In this document: positions 48,492 through 56,320 of the stretch, in pieces
Layout: each line of letters begins with the position of its first letter
Numbering within the stretch: position 1 is the first letter of the stretch
NCBI GenBank assembly: GCA_024690665.1
Contig: JAILOU010000020.1
Span: 1-64,000 of the forward strand
Origin: Eubacterium sp.
GTDB lineage: Bacteria > Bacillota > Clostridia > Lachnospirales > Lachnospiraceae
Direction of reading: 5' to 3'
DNA: 64,000 nt
Notes under the pieces: model-generated
Told to the model about the DNA's origin: nothing
What the model saw: only the letters and a program-made list of their open reading frames with translations
Databases searched by the model: none
Made by a program: the position numbers and the translations under genes

Positions 48492-49793
48492 TCAATAGGA
48501 AACAATCCCCTGTGCATAAAGAACCGCTCCGTATTTGTCTGCGACCGGCTTTACCGTATCAAGCGCTGACGGGTCTGTTACGACAACCGCCTTGCCCTGA
48601 TATGGGCGAAGTGCAGCCTCGATTACAGCCGGATCATTGCTTCTAAATAAAAACGGTGTCATCGACATCGGCTGCATCATCGAAACAATTTCCTTCATGA
48701 GCGCAACCTCATCCGCTGCTCCTGTTACATCTATCATCAAAAAGTCTGCGCCATCATCTTCTAAGTCCAAAAGACAATCCTGCAGATCCTCCGCGCTTGC
48801 CTCTTGCACTGCCTCACGATAATCCTCGTCCGGTTCGATGATGCTGTCCGCAATCATTTGCTCGTCGATTTCGCTTATGCGCGTTGCAATGCCGGCCATC
48901 GGTACGCGCTTAACCTCAACATGCGGTGCAAAACTGCCCGGCGCCTGCGCTTTAATCTGCTCGATGTAGGAAGGCTGCGTTCCACAGCAACCGCCCATAA
49001 TCCGAATGCCGAGCGCTGCGTAATCCTTCATATAGCCGCCAAATTCCTCAGGCGTGATGTCGTAGGTGCCTTTTACCGGGTCTGGCATACCGGCATTCGC
49101 CTTGATGATGATTGGTGTATTCGTAACCGATGCAAGTGTCTTGGCAAATGGCAGAATCTCCACCGGGCCAAGTGAGCAGTTAATGCCAAATGCATCCACG
49201 CCCAGTCCGTCAAGCACTGCTGCCATCGCTTCCGGCGAACAGCCTGTGTAGGTGCGTCCACTCTTTTCAAATGACATCGTGCAAAAGATCGGAAGGTCGC
49301 TGTTCTCCTTTGCGGCAATCACACCGGCGCGAAGTTCATTAAGATCGGACATCGTCTCATAAACCACGAGGTCGCAGCCCGCCTTTACACCGGCATCCAC
49401 CATTTCCTTAAAGATATCCACTGCATCTTCAAAGGGAAGGTCACCCGTTGGCTCAACAAGCAATCCGATTGGTCCGATATCCAATGCTACCATCGTATCT
49501 TCCGGCACCGCATTTCTCGCTGCCTGTACAGCCGCCATCACGACCTCTTCCACCGTGTATTCGCTGTCTTTTAGTTTGTGACGATTCGCCACAAATGTAT
49601 TGGCATATACAATATTGCTGCCTGCCGCCGCATACTGACCGGCGATTCCGCCCACAATATCGGCATGCTTCATGTTCATCTCTTCCGGTTTGATACTCAC
49701 TTCAAGACCGGCTCTGACCAGCATGGTTCCCATGGCTCCGTCTAAGAAAATGAACTGATTTTGATCTGCTAACATTTCTCTGATTTTACTCAT
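48492..49793 (-). CDS. MetH-like homocysteine S-methyltransferase with truncated pterin domain
   Basis: A 433-aa protein. Residues about 1-290 form the MetH homocysteine-binding barrel with zinc-ligand cysteines in GINCSLGP and GGCCGTQPSY. Residues about 320-433 resemble only the first part of the MetH methyltetrahydrofolate-binding barrel (ADFLMIDVTGAADEVALMKE, then PFLFRSNDPAVIEAALRPYQ). The rest of that domain and both cobalamin domains are missing. It therefore needs a separate corrinoid or methyl donor, if it is a methionine synthase. The ATG at 49793 (MSKIREM) is chosen for its GGAG site. Confidence 0.85.
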   Translation of the reverse strand: MSKIREMLADQNQFIFLDGAMGTMLVRAGLEVSIKPEEMNMKHADIVGGIAGQYAAAGSNIVYANTFVANRHKLKDSEYTVEEVVMAAVQAARNAVPEDTMVALDIGPIGLLVEPTGDLPFEDAVDIFKEMVDAGVKAGCDLVVYETMSDLNELRAGVIAAKENSDLPIFCTMSFEKSGRTYTGCSPEAMAAVLDGLGVDAFGINCSLGPVEILPFAKTLASVTNTPIIIKANAGMPDPVKGTYDITPEEFGGYMKDYAALGIRIMGGCCGTQPSYIEQIKAQAPGSFAPHVEVKRVPMAGIATRISEIDEQMIADSIIEPDEDYREAVQEASAEDLQDCLLDLEDDGADFLMIDVTGAADEVALMKEIVSMMQPMSMTPFLFRSNDPAVIEAALRPYQGKAVVVTDPSALDTVKPVADKYGAVLYAQGIVSY

Positions 49794-49812
49794 TGCAATC
49801 TCCATATATTAT

Positions 49813-49845
49813 AAAAAATGCACCGGGCTTATTCCCGGCGCATTT
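49813..49845 (-). terminator. Terminator after the P1B-type ATPase gene
   Basis: On the minus strand AAATGCGCCGGG pairs with CCCGGTGCATTT, followed by TTTATAAT. It lies about 35 bp past the ATPase stop and just before the MetH-like gene. Confidence 0.8.
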
Positions 49846-49878
49846 ATTATACACTTTTTACAGTTGTTCGACTAGGCA

Positions 49879-51954
49879 TTAATCCAGCAGATTCTTCATG
49901 CTGTTCATACCGATAAGCAATGTCGATGCATTATGCAACAGCGCAGATGCCGTCGGCGGCATAATTCCCAGTACGCCAAGACCTATCAAACCTCCGTTGA
50001 ATCCCATGATTGCTCTATAGTTATTGTGAATTCTCTTCATCAGTGCATCGCTTAAGTCCTTGAGTGTTAAGAGCTCATACAAATCCTCAGCACCGATTGT
50101 AATGTCCGCGATCTCTCTTGCAATCTCTGCGCCGTCGCTGATGGCGATGCCGCAGTCCGATGCAGAAAGTGCAGGCGAATCATTGATACCGTCTCCGACC
50201 ATGATGACCTTGCGGCCTTGCGCCTTTTCCTTTTCGACAAAGGCAGCCTTGTCTTCCGGCAACACTTCAGAGTAGTACTCATCCACTCCAATCTTCTTGG
50301 CAATGGATGCCGCTGTCTTCTCAGAATCTCCCGTCATCATCACGATCTTGGAAATGCCCTTCTTGCGAAGCTGTTCAATCACATCTGCCGCTTCTTCCCT
50401 AACCGGGTCTTCGATGCAGATGACGGCTGCAAGTTTATTCTCAACTGCCAGATACAGATGCGAATACTCTTCCGGCAGTTCCTTAAAGAGTGTCTTCTTA
50501 CCTCTCGGAATCGTGCACTCCTCATCCTCAAATACGAAGTGATAACTTCCGATGATGGCCTTCTTACCATCAATCGTTGTGGAAATACCATGCGCCACCA
50601 CATAATCTACCTTGGTGTGCATCTCCTCGTGGTCAAGCCCCTTTTGCGCGGCTGCATCAATTACAGCCTTCGCCATAGAATGTGGAAAATGTTCTTCCAT
50701 GCAGGCTGCCACGCGAAGCATCTCGTCTTCTGACTTGCTGCAGAATGATACCACCTTCGCAACCGTTGGCGTTGCTTTTGTCAACGTTCCTGTCTTGTCG
50801 AAGATAATCGTGTCCGCTTCTGCTACGGCCTCGAGATATTTACCACCCTTAACCGTAATTTTGTGCTGACTTGCTTCTCTGATTGCCGACAACACAGATA
50901 TTGGCATTGCCAGCTTAAGTGCACATGAAAAGTCTACCATTAAGATCGATAACGCCTTTGTTGCATTTCTTGTCAAAATATAAGTCAGTGCCGTGCCTCC
51001 GAGTGTATACGGAACCAGTTTATCTGCAAGATGCTCTGCCTTGCTTTCTGCGCCTGCCTTTAATTTCTCAGAATCTTCAATCATGCGTACAATCTTCTCA
51101 TAACGGCTTGAACATCCAACTTCCTTGACATTGATTGTCAGCTCGCCTTCTTCGAGTACGGTTCCCGCATAGACATAGTCACCATCTTCTTTTTGAACCG
51201 GCACGCCTTCACCTGTCATAGAGGCCTGGTTGACCATGCCGTCTCCTTGTGCGACTTCTCCGTCAAATGGAATTACATTTCCCATATGAACCACAATCTG
51301 GTCGCCGACTTTTATCTCATTAGCCGGTACAAGAACCTGCTGTCCATCGCTTACCAGCCAAACCTTGCTGATGTTAAGTGACATCGTTCTTGCAAGATCG
51401 TCGATTGATTTCTTCTGCGTCCACTCTTCAAGCAGTTCTCCGATTCCAAGAAGGAACATAACAGATCCTGCCGTTCTAAAATCTCTTCTTAATAATGATA
51501 CCGCAATTGCTGTTGCATCAAGCACAGACACTTCTATCTTGCCCTTTGCAAGACATTTCAGTCCCTTAATGATATAGCGGATTGCCTTAAATGTCGTCCA
51601 AACAATTCGAATTGGCATTGGAATGAACCATCTTCTCGTATATCTCCAGAAGATTCTCATCACCAATTTTTCTTGATACTTTGCATTCAATTCTCTGGAT
51701 GAATTCTCGATGAGCCCCGCCGGAACTTCAACTTCTCTATAATGAAAATCATTAAGATAAGACTCTACTTCTTCTTTTGGAATTGAATATTCGAAGATAA
51801 CATTGGCTGTTCGCTCATGTACCTTCACACAGTCGATTCCTTTTTTCTGCTGCAGATAGTACTCTAATATATCCGCCTGCTCATAGCTCATCTTAGGCTG
51901 ACACATATGAACACGCATACGTCTTGCCGACTCATGTAAAATACGAAACTTCAT
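49879..51954 (-). CDS. P1B-type metal ATPase with SCA motif, FezB-like
   Basis: A 691-aa P-type ATPase. Features are an N-terminal HMA_2-like domain with the Arg-rich HESARRMRVHM (residues 8-17) and no CxxC, actuator motif TGEG (248-251), a membrane motif Ser343-Cys344-Ala345 in place of CPC, phospho-acceptor Asp386 in DKTGT, and TGDS and GDGINDSPAL. It ends with HNASTLLIGMNSM. An SCA membrane motif marks the P1B-6 group, which includes FezB of ferrosomes, so iron is the likely metal. A roughly 270-bp gap with a small repeat element separates it from the small membrane-protein gene upstream; AAGGAG precedes its ATG. Confidence 0.88.
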   Translation of the reverse strand: MKFRILHESARRMRVHMCQPKMSYEQADILEYYLQQKKGIDCVKVHERTANVIFEYSIPKEEVESYLNDFHYREVEVPAGLIENSSRELNAKYQEKLVMRIFWRYTRRWFIPMPIRIVWTTFKAIRYIIKGLKCLAKGKIEVSVLDATAIAVSLLRRDFRTAGSVMFLLGIGELLEEWTQKKSIDDLARTMSLNISKVWLVSDGQQVLVPANEIKVGDQIVVHMGNVIPFDGEVAQGDGMVNQASMTGEGVPVQKEDGDYVYAGTVLEEGELTINVKEVGCSSRYEKIVRMIEDSEKLKAGAESKAEHLADKLVPYTLGGTALTYILTRNATKALSILMVDFSCALKLAMPISVLSAIREASQHKITVKGGKYLEAVAEADTIIFDKTGTLTKATPTVAKVVSFCSKSEDEMLRVAACMEEHFPHSMAKAVIDAAAQKGLDHEEMHTKVDYVVAHGISTTIDGKKAIIGSYHFVFEDEECTIPRGKKTLFKELPEEYSHLYLAVENKLAAVICIEDPVREEAADVIEQLRKKGISKIVMMTGDSEKTAASIAKKIGVDEYYSEVLPEDKAAFVEKEKAQGRKVIMVGDGINDSPALSASDCGIAISDGAEIAREIADITIGAEDLYELLTLKDLSDALMKRIHNNYRAIMGFNGGLIGLGVLGIMPPTASALLHNASTLLIGMNSMKNLLD

Positions 51955-51980
51955 ATACCTGCTCCTTACTCTGTATTTTG

Positions 51981-52080
51981 TTTAACTCAGTCGGAGAAAT
52001 CCCCCACCTCTAAGCGTTAGCGTAGGTGGGGGTTATGACAAACTATACTCGGTCGGGGTACAAGCTCCGACTGAGTTAAA
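51981..52080. mobile_element. 100-bp MITE-like element with terminal inverted repeats
   Basis: TTTAACTCAGTCGGAG (51981-51996) and its exact reverse complement CTCCGACTGAGTTAAA (52065-52080) bound a 100-bp segment. Inside is the hairpin CCCCCACCT...AGGTGGGGG (52001-52032). The left roughly 55 bp is almost identical to the repeat at 33689-33744 in opposite orientation. There is no coding capacity. It lies between the two ferrosome-like genes and may have been inserted into their operon. Confidence 0.8.
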
Positions 52081-52100
52081 CGCTCCGCGAGGATGCACAC

Positions 52101-52170
52101 GGATTCGGACAGGAATTTGTCTGCTAAAGCAGACCCGAATCCGGTGCGCAAGACTCGCAAGCGAGTCTTG
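52101..52170. repeat. Pair of strong hairpins next to the MITE-like element
   Basis: GGATTCGG (52101-52108) with CCGAATCC (52135-52142) encloses GTCTGC-TAAA-GCAGAC (52119-52134). Immediately after comes CAAGACTCGC-AA-GCGAGTCTTG (52149-52170), a perfect 10-bp stem. The GTCTGC/GCAGAC hairpin is shared with the element at 47163-47287. On the minus strand the second hairpin could end transcripts of the small membrane-protein gene, though it lacks a T-tract. Confidence 0.7.
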
Positions 52171-52221
52171 ACAAAAATCCGGTCCATGTCACCATAGGCC
52201 GGATCTTAATTTTTGAAAATA

Positions 52222-52569
52222 CTACTTTTCCTCTTTGTTCTCTTTTTGAGCTGCAGCTGCTTCTGCCTCTGCCAAAGCTTCCTGTGCTTCTGCAAGTTTC
52301 GCTTTTGCTTTCTCAAGTTCCTGAGCCTGTCTTTCGTCAGCCCATTTCTCACTCAGCACCTTAGCGTCTTCACATACATCACCTGCGTTCTCCTGAACCT
52401 TGGTAACGGTCTTCATAACACAATCCTTACCGGTCATTCCTACAGCAGCAACTCCTGTGTAGAACTTCTTAGCACCCTTACTTGAAAGTGCTTTGATTCC
52501 AAGAGTACCAAATGCAACACCTGCTGCAAAAAGACCAACTCTTCCTAAATATTTTCTTCTGTCAAACAT
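52222..52569 (-). CDS. Small membrane protein of DUF6110 type, FezA-like
   Basis: A 115-aa protein. A hydrophobic stretch at residues 8-28 has closely spaced glycines, including G17xxxG21, and a second glycine-rich weakly hydrophobic stretch lies at 36-48 (FYTGVAAVGMTG). The last 35 residues form an Ala/Glu/Lys-rich helix. Such small GxxxG proteins are encoded next to P1B-6 ATPases in Clostridia and correspond in size and layout to FezA of ferrosome loci; this is context and memory of the family, not a tested match. The ATG at 52569 has AAAGGAGG upstream and a strong promoter at 52637-52665. Confidence 0.7.
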   Translation of the reverse strand: MFDRRKYLGRVGLFAAGVAFGTLGIKALSSKGAKKFYTGVAAVGMTGKDCVMKTVTKVQENAGDVCEDAKVLSEKWADERQAQELEKAKAKLAEAQEALAEAEAAAAQKENKEEK

Positions 52570-52636
52570 AATTAGTAGCCTCCTTTTATCAGTAAATGTA
52601 TTGTAATACCAACGCAAACGTTTTTGTTTATCTTGG

Positions 52637-52665
52637 ATTATACTATCTATTTTGTTAAAAATCAA
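52637..52665 (-). promoter_or_regulatory. Promoter of the FezA-like gene
   Basis: On the minus strand TTGATT (52665-52660) and TATAAT (52642-52637) are 17 bp apart, about 70 bp before the ATG. No clear Fur box was seen. The remainder of 52570-52917 is AT-rich with short TTAGTT-type repeats and no gene. Confidence 0.75.
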
Positions 52666-52874
52666 TAGTCTTTGTTCAAATTTATCATTTTTTATTAGTT
52701 TTATTGCACATTATAACTAACCACGATTTGTGCAACTAGACAAATTTTAGTTAGATTTTAACAATATTAGGCGTCGTGCGTTTTGCATTTTGAACAATGG
52801 TTAGAATTTATCAGGGTTAGTTGTGGAGTATCTAATGTTAGTATTGGTGTACGAAATCTCCGGATATGAACGAG

Positions 52875-52904
52875 AAAAATCGAGACCGTAAAGTCTCGAT
52901 TTTT
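52875..52904 (-). terminator. Terminator after the Na/Pi cotransporter gene
   Basis: AAAAATCGAGAC pairs perfectly over 12 bp with GTCTCGATTTTT around CGTAAA. It lies 14 bp past the stop codon on the minus strand. Confidence 0.85.
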
Positions 52905-52917
52905 ACAAGCTAAGTAT

Positions 52918-54564
52918 TTATACTTCTTTACTTTCCTCAATAATTTTACCGCGAAGCGAATTCGCAATATTGATTGCATGATCTCCGCATCGCTCGATAT
53001 CTGTTACGATATCCGAGAACACAACGCCGGCAGTTGGATCACAGCCGGAATGCATCAGACGATCCACATGATTGGAAATCAAATCATTTTCATATTGATC
53101 GACGCGATCTTCTAGTTCATATAATTCAGGAATCTTTTCGTAGTCTTCATTTTCAAATATCTCGAGTGCCAGTTTCAACGAACGAAGCATTGTCTCTGAC
53201 ATTTCCCTCAGTTCTTCTCTTGCGGTGTCGGACATCTTCGCACGACGCGCAACTAAGAGGTCATTGTATTCAACAATATTCTCCGCGTGGTCGGATACGC
53301 GTTCAATATCCGTGCTGGCAATCGTCATCAGCGATACACGCTCTAAGTCTTTTTCCGTAAGAACCAGTCCGCGAAGCACAACCATCTTCTTACCAATCTC
53401 CTGGTTTAAGATGTCCACGGTTTCTTCGCGTTCCTTAACCTTGGCTGACAGCTCCTGATCTCCTGAAAAGAAACATTCCACAGCATCCTTTAAGTTGCGA
53501 TAGGCAATGCGTCCCATACGTGCAATCTCCATGTGTGCCTGACCAAGCGCAACGGCTGTTGGCATGTTCGCTGTCACATTCATATATTTCAGTTCGCGGT
53601 CTTCTAACTTCTGTGTCTCCTCTGGGAGAACCGGAACTATTCTTTGTGTCAGTTTAATAATTCTGCCGGCAAATGGTGCCTCAATCAGCACAGCCACAAT
53701 CGCGAAGATGGTATGTGTATTCGCAATCTGACGACCGACATCTCCCGGTGACAGGCTCTGAATGAGATCCAAAACGCCCGGAACCAGATTAATAATTGCA
53801 ATTAAGATACCCGCACGAATCAGGTTAAAGAGCAGATTCAAAAGTGCGGTTCTCTTACCATTACGATTGGCGGTAAGAGAAGCAAGAAGGTTCGGCGTAA
53901 CAGAACCTATTGCTGCACCGATAATCAGATATACGGCAATATCATAGGTCAGGATTCCTTCTACCGCAAACGCCTGGAATATGACGATGGAAGAAGACGA
54001 ACTCTGCAGCAATGCCGTAAATGCAACACCAAAAAGAAGTGCCAGTATCGGATTGGATAATGTTGTCATAAAGTCTGCGAATCCCTGCGTCTCAGACAGA
54101 GGCACGATGGCAGCCTTCATAATGATAATACCCTGAAACAGCATACCGAATCCCATGATAATAGAACCAACATGCTTGATAAAGCTACGCTTAACAAATA
54201 CATATAAAACAACACCGATAAATAAAAGAAGCGGTGTAAAGTTACTTAAACTAAATGCGGTAATCTGTGCCGTGATTGTGGTACCGATGTTCGCACCCAT
54301 GATAACACCGATTGCCTGCGCAAGCGTCATCATTCCTGAGTTTACAAAACCGATAACCATAACGTCAGTCGCCGATGACGACTGAATCAGCATGGTGATA
54401 CCGACACCAACCAAGATGGCAAATACCCTGTTCTTGGTTGCCTTCTCTAGAATCCCCTGTAAGTTACTTCCACATGCGTTTCGAAGTCCGGTTGACATCA
54501 TTGTCATACCAAACAGAAACAGGCCTACGCCTCCAAGCAGTGAAAATATTGTAAATATAGACAT
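52918..54564 (-). CDS. Na/Pi cotransporter family protein with PhoU-like domain
   Basis: A 548-aa protein. The duplicated Na/Pi cotransporter core has repeats GIGITMLIQSSSATDVMVIG and ALLFGVAFTALLQSSSSSIV with their QSSS motifs. Membrane segments extend to about residue 310. The C-terminal roughly 200 residues are a PhoU-like helical domain (TIASTDIERVSDHAENIVEY, SDIVTDIERCGDHAINIANS). It takes up phosphate with sodium. It lies upstream of the ferrosome-like pair on the same strand, but a terminator and a promoter separate them. Confidence 0.92.
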   Translation of the reverse strand: MSIFTIFSLLGGVGLFLFGMTMMSTGLRNACGSNLQGILEKATKNRVFAILVGVGITMLIQSSSATDVMVIGFVNSGMMTLAQAIGVIMGANIGTTITAQITAFSLSNFTPLLLFIGVVLYVFVKRSFIKHVGSIIMGFGMLFQGIIIMKAAIVPLSETQGFADFMTTLSNPILALLFGVAFTALLQSSSSSIVIFQAFAVEGILTYDIAVYLIIGAAIGSVTPNLLASLTANRNGKRTALLNLLFNLIRAGILIAIINLVPGVLDLIQSLSPGDVGRQIANTHTIFAIVAVLIEAPFAGRIIKLTQRIVPVLPEETQKLEDRELKYMNVTANMPTAVALGQAHMEIARMGRIAYRNLKDAVECFFSGDQELSAKVKEREETVDILNQEIGKKMVVLRGLVLTEKDLERVSLMTIASTDIERVSDHAENIVEYNDLLVARRAKMSDTAREELREMSETMLRSLKLALEIFENEDYEKIPELYELEDRVDQYENDLISNHVDRLMHSGCDPTAGVVFSDIVTDIERCGDHAINIANSLRGKIIEESKEV

Positions 54565-54711
54565 GGTTTATCCTCCAACGAATTGTCCCTCTTTTTTACA
54601 CACAGATTAATTGTAGCAAGTATTTTAATCTTTGTCTTTATTAATTTACAAGATTTTTACGAGATTTTTACATTCGCAGTTTCCATTTTTTTGTGACATT
54701 TCCACAATTTC

Positions 54712-55578
54712 TTACAATGCGCGAAAGCTTTCCGGACGATAACCGTGTTCTTTGCGCACTTTCTCCAAAGACGAAATCATACTTTGCTTATCCTGATTTA
54801 AGGTGCCTTTAAGCGGAACATAATTTGACGCGTGATTCGACCGAAAAACCGTACCGTCACTATCCACTTCCTTTAAAAACAACAGCATCTCTTCCACCAC
54901 ATCATCCGGGCGAAGAAGCTCAAAGGAGCCGTCTTTAATCGGTTTCATAATCGGTGCTTCATCGTCTAGCATCAGCGTTAAGAATCCAAGAAAGTCCGGC
55001 TTGATTCGCGTAATCAGTTTTGCTGAGTTTATTGCATGTTCTTTTAATCTGGCTCTTCCACCCATTCCGGAAATCAGTGTCAGCGACATCTTAAATCCCG
55101 CCTTCTTAAGCTTGATTCCGGCCTGCGCGATTTCCTCGGCGCTAACACCCTTGCAAATGTCTTTTAGCACAACATCATCTCCGGACTCTACGCCCATGTA
55201 GACCATGGACAGACCTGCCCTTTGTATCTCTTCTAATTCCTGCGGCGTCTTGGAAAGCACATCCTTTGGTGCTCCGTAGGAAGTAATTCTCGCATACGGG
55301 AATCGCTCTTTGATAAAGCCGAGCAGATCCACCATATCGTCCGCCGGAATGGTGAGCGCATCACCATCTGCCAAAAAGATTCTGTCAATGCCGTCTCCAT
55401 ATCTTTGGTAGGCTTCTTCAAAATCCGCCTTCACTTCTTCCATATCGCGAATGCGGAATTTCTTATCCTTATACATCGTGCAAAAAGTACAGGCGTTATG
55501 GGCACATCCTATCGTCACCTGTACAATCAGACTTCTTGCTTCACTTGGTGGCCGATACACCATTCCTTCATATCTCAT
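54712..55578 (-). CDS. Radical SAM protein
   Basis: A roughly 288-aa protein with the 4Fe-4S motif Cys-x4-Cys-x2-Cys in GCAHNACTFCTMYKDKKF, followed by FLADGDALTIPADD, YMGVESGDDVVLKDI and LTLISGMGGRARLKEHA. It resembles coproporphyrinogen III oxidase-like and related radical SAM proteins of unknown reaction. The start is uncertain between 55578 and 55584; a GGAG site better fits 55578. Either way the gene overlaps the end of the upstream small gene, suggesting coupled translation. Confidence 0.8.
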   Translation of the reverse strand: MRYEGMVYRPPSEARSLIVQVTIGCAHNACTFCTMYKDKKFRIRDMEEVKADFEEAYQRYGDGIDRIFLADGDALTIPADDMVDLLGFIKERFPYARITSYGAPKDVLSKTPQELEEIQRAGLSMVYMGVESGDDVVLKDICKGVSAEEIAQAGIKLKKAGFKMSLTLISGMGGRARLKEHAINSAKLITRIKPDFLGFLTLMLDDEAPIMKPIKDGSFELLRPDDVVEEMLLFLKEVDSDGTVFRSNHASNYVPLKGTLNQDKQSMISSLEKVRKEHGYRPESFRAL

Positions 55579-55816
55579 CTTCATCAAACTCCATAATTAC
55601 ATAATAGCCACGAGGGGTTTCCTTGATTTCCTTTACGACGCCTTCACGGCCTTTGAGCCGCTCTGCATTTTTATAATTGGCCGACATGCCATACGCATGT
55701 TCAAGCGTATAAAAATAAGAAGTCGGAAGCTTTCCTTCGGTAATCGTAAGGTGGTCACCAACTTCACACAGTCCCGGCCTTTCCATTTTAAATTCCATCA
55801 GTCTCACATTCATCAC
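55568..55816 (-). CDS. Small protein of unknown function
   Basis: An 82-aa protein or slightly shorter, with no domain I recognise. It has an acidic C terminus (REGVVKEIKETPRGYYVIMEF, then DEDEI) that looks like a small beta-rich fold. AGGAG precedes the start, but the best-spaced codon may be a GTG a few residues in. It is coupled to the radical SAM gene by overlap, so a shared function is likely but unknown. Confidence 0.6.
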   Translation of the reverse strand: MMNVRLMEFKMERPGLCEVGDHLTITEGKLPTSYFYTLEHAYGMSANYKNAERLKGREGVVKEIKETPRGYYVIMEFDEDEI

Positions 55817-55832
55817 TCCTGTATCTTAGACC

Positions 55833-55864
55833 GAAAAAAAAGCTGCCGCATTAAGCGACAGCTT
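55833..55864 (-). terminator. Terminator after the HPr-like gene
   Basis: On the minus strand AAGCTGTCGC pairs with GCGGCAGCTT around TTAAT, followed by TTTTTTTCGG. It lies 12 bp past the stop codon. Confidence 0.88.
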
Positions 55865-55875
55865 CATACTTATCT

Positions 55876-56130
55876 TTAACAAACAGCCAAGAAACTCTCT
55901 AGAGCATCCACTGCCTCTTCTTCATCAGCACCATTCGCTACGATGTTAATGGTCATTCCATTCGTAGGGTTAAATGCCATAATTCCCATAATACTCTTCG
56001 CATTAATCTTGCGATTATCACTTTCAAGTGTGATCTCGCTATCAAACTGACATGCAACCTGCACCAACTCAGCAATCGGATTCTTATGCGCCTTAACGAT
56101 ATCGGCTACAACAACTTCTTTTGTGCTCAT
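55876..56130 (-). CDS. HPr-family protein with altered active site
   Basis: An 84-aa HPr fold. His15 is kept but its usual partner Arg17 is Asn (AHKNPIA instead of the common LHARPA). The regulatory Ser46 and its context are intact (INAKSIMGIMAF, matching the SIMGVM helix of HPr). This suggests a Crh-like regulatory protein, phosphorylated on Ser46 by the HprK at 24587, more than an efficient PTS carrier; His15 phosphorylation cannot be excluded. The ATG at 56130 (MSTKEV) is chosen, giving the standard numbering. Confidence 0.85.
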   Translation of the reverse strand: MSTKEVVVADIVKAHKNPIAELVQVACQFDSEITLESDNRKINAKSIMGIMAFNPTNGMTINIVANGADEEEAVDALESFLAVC

Positions 56131-56320
56131 AGACCTGTCTCTCACTTTCTTTTGTTTTTCATCTGTTAATCTGCCAACCCTAGCATAACCAAAATAGAAA
56201 CCTGATTTCTATTTGGTAATATAGCGTAATTTTGTCTTTTTTTCAAGTTCTCTCAAAAAAAATCGTAAAAAGCAACAACAAAACAATATTTTTCTTAATT
56301 CCTTTGTTGATTTTCCCATA

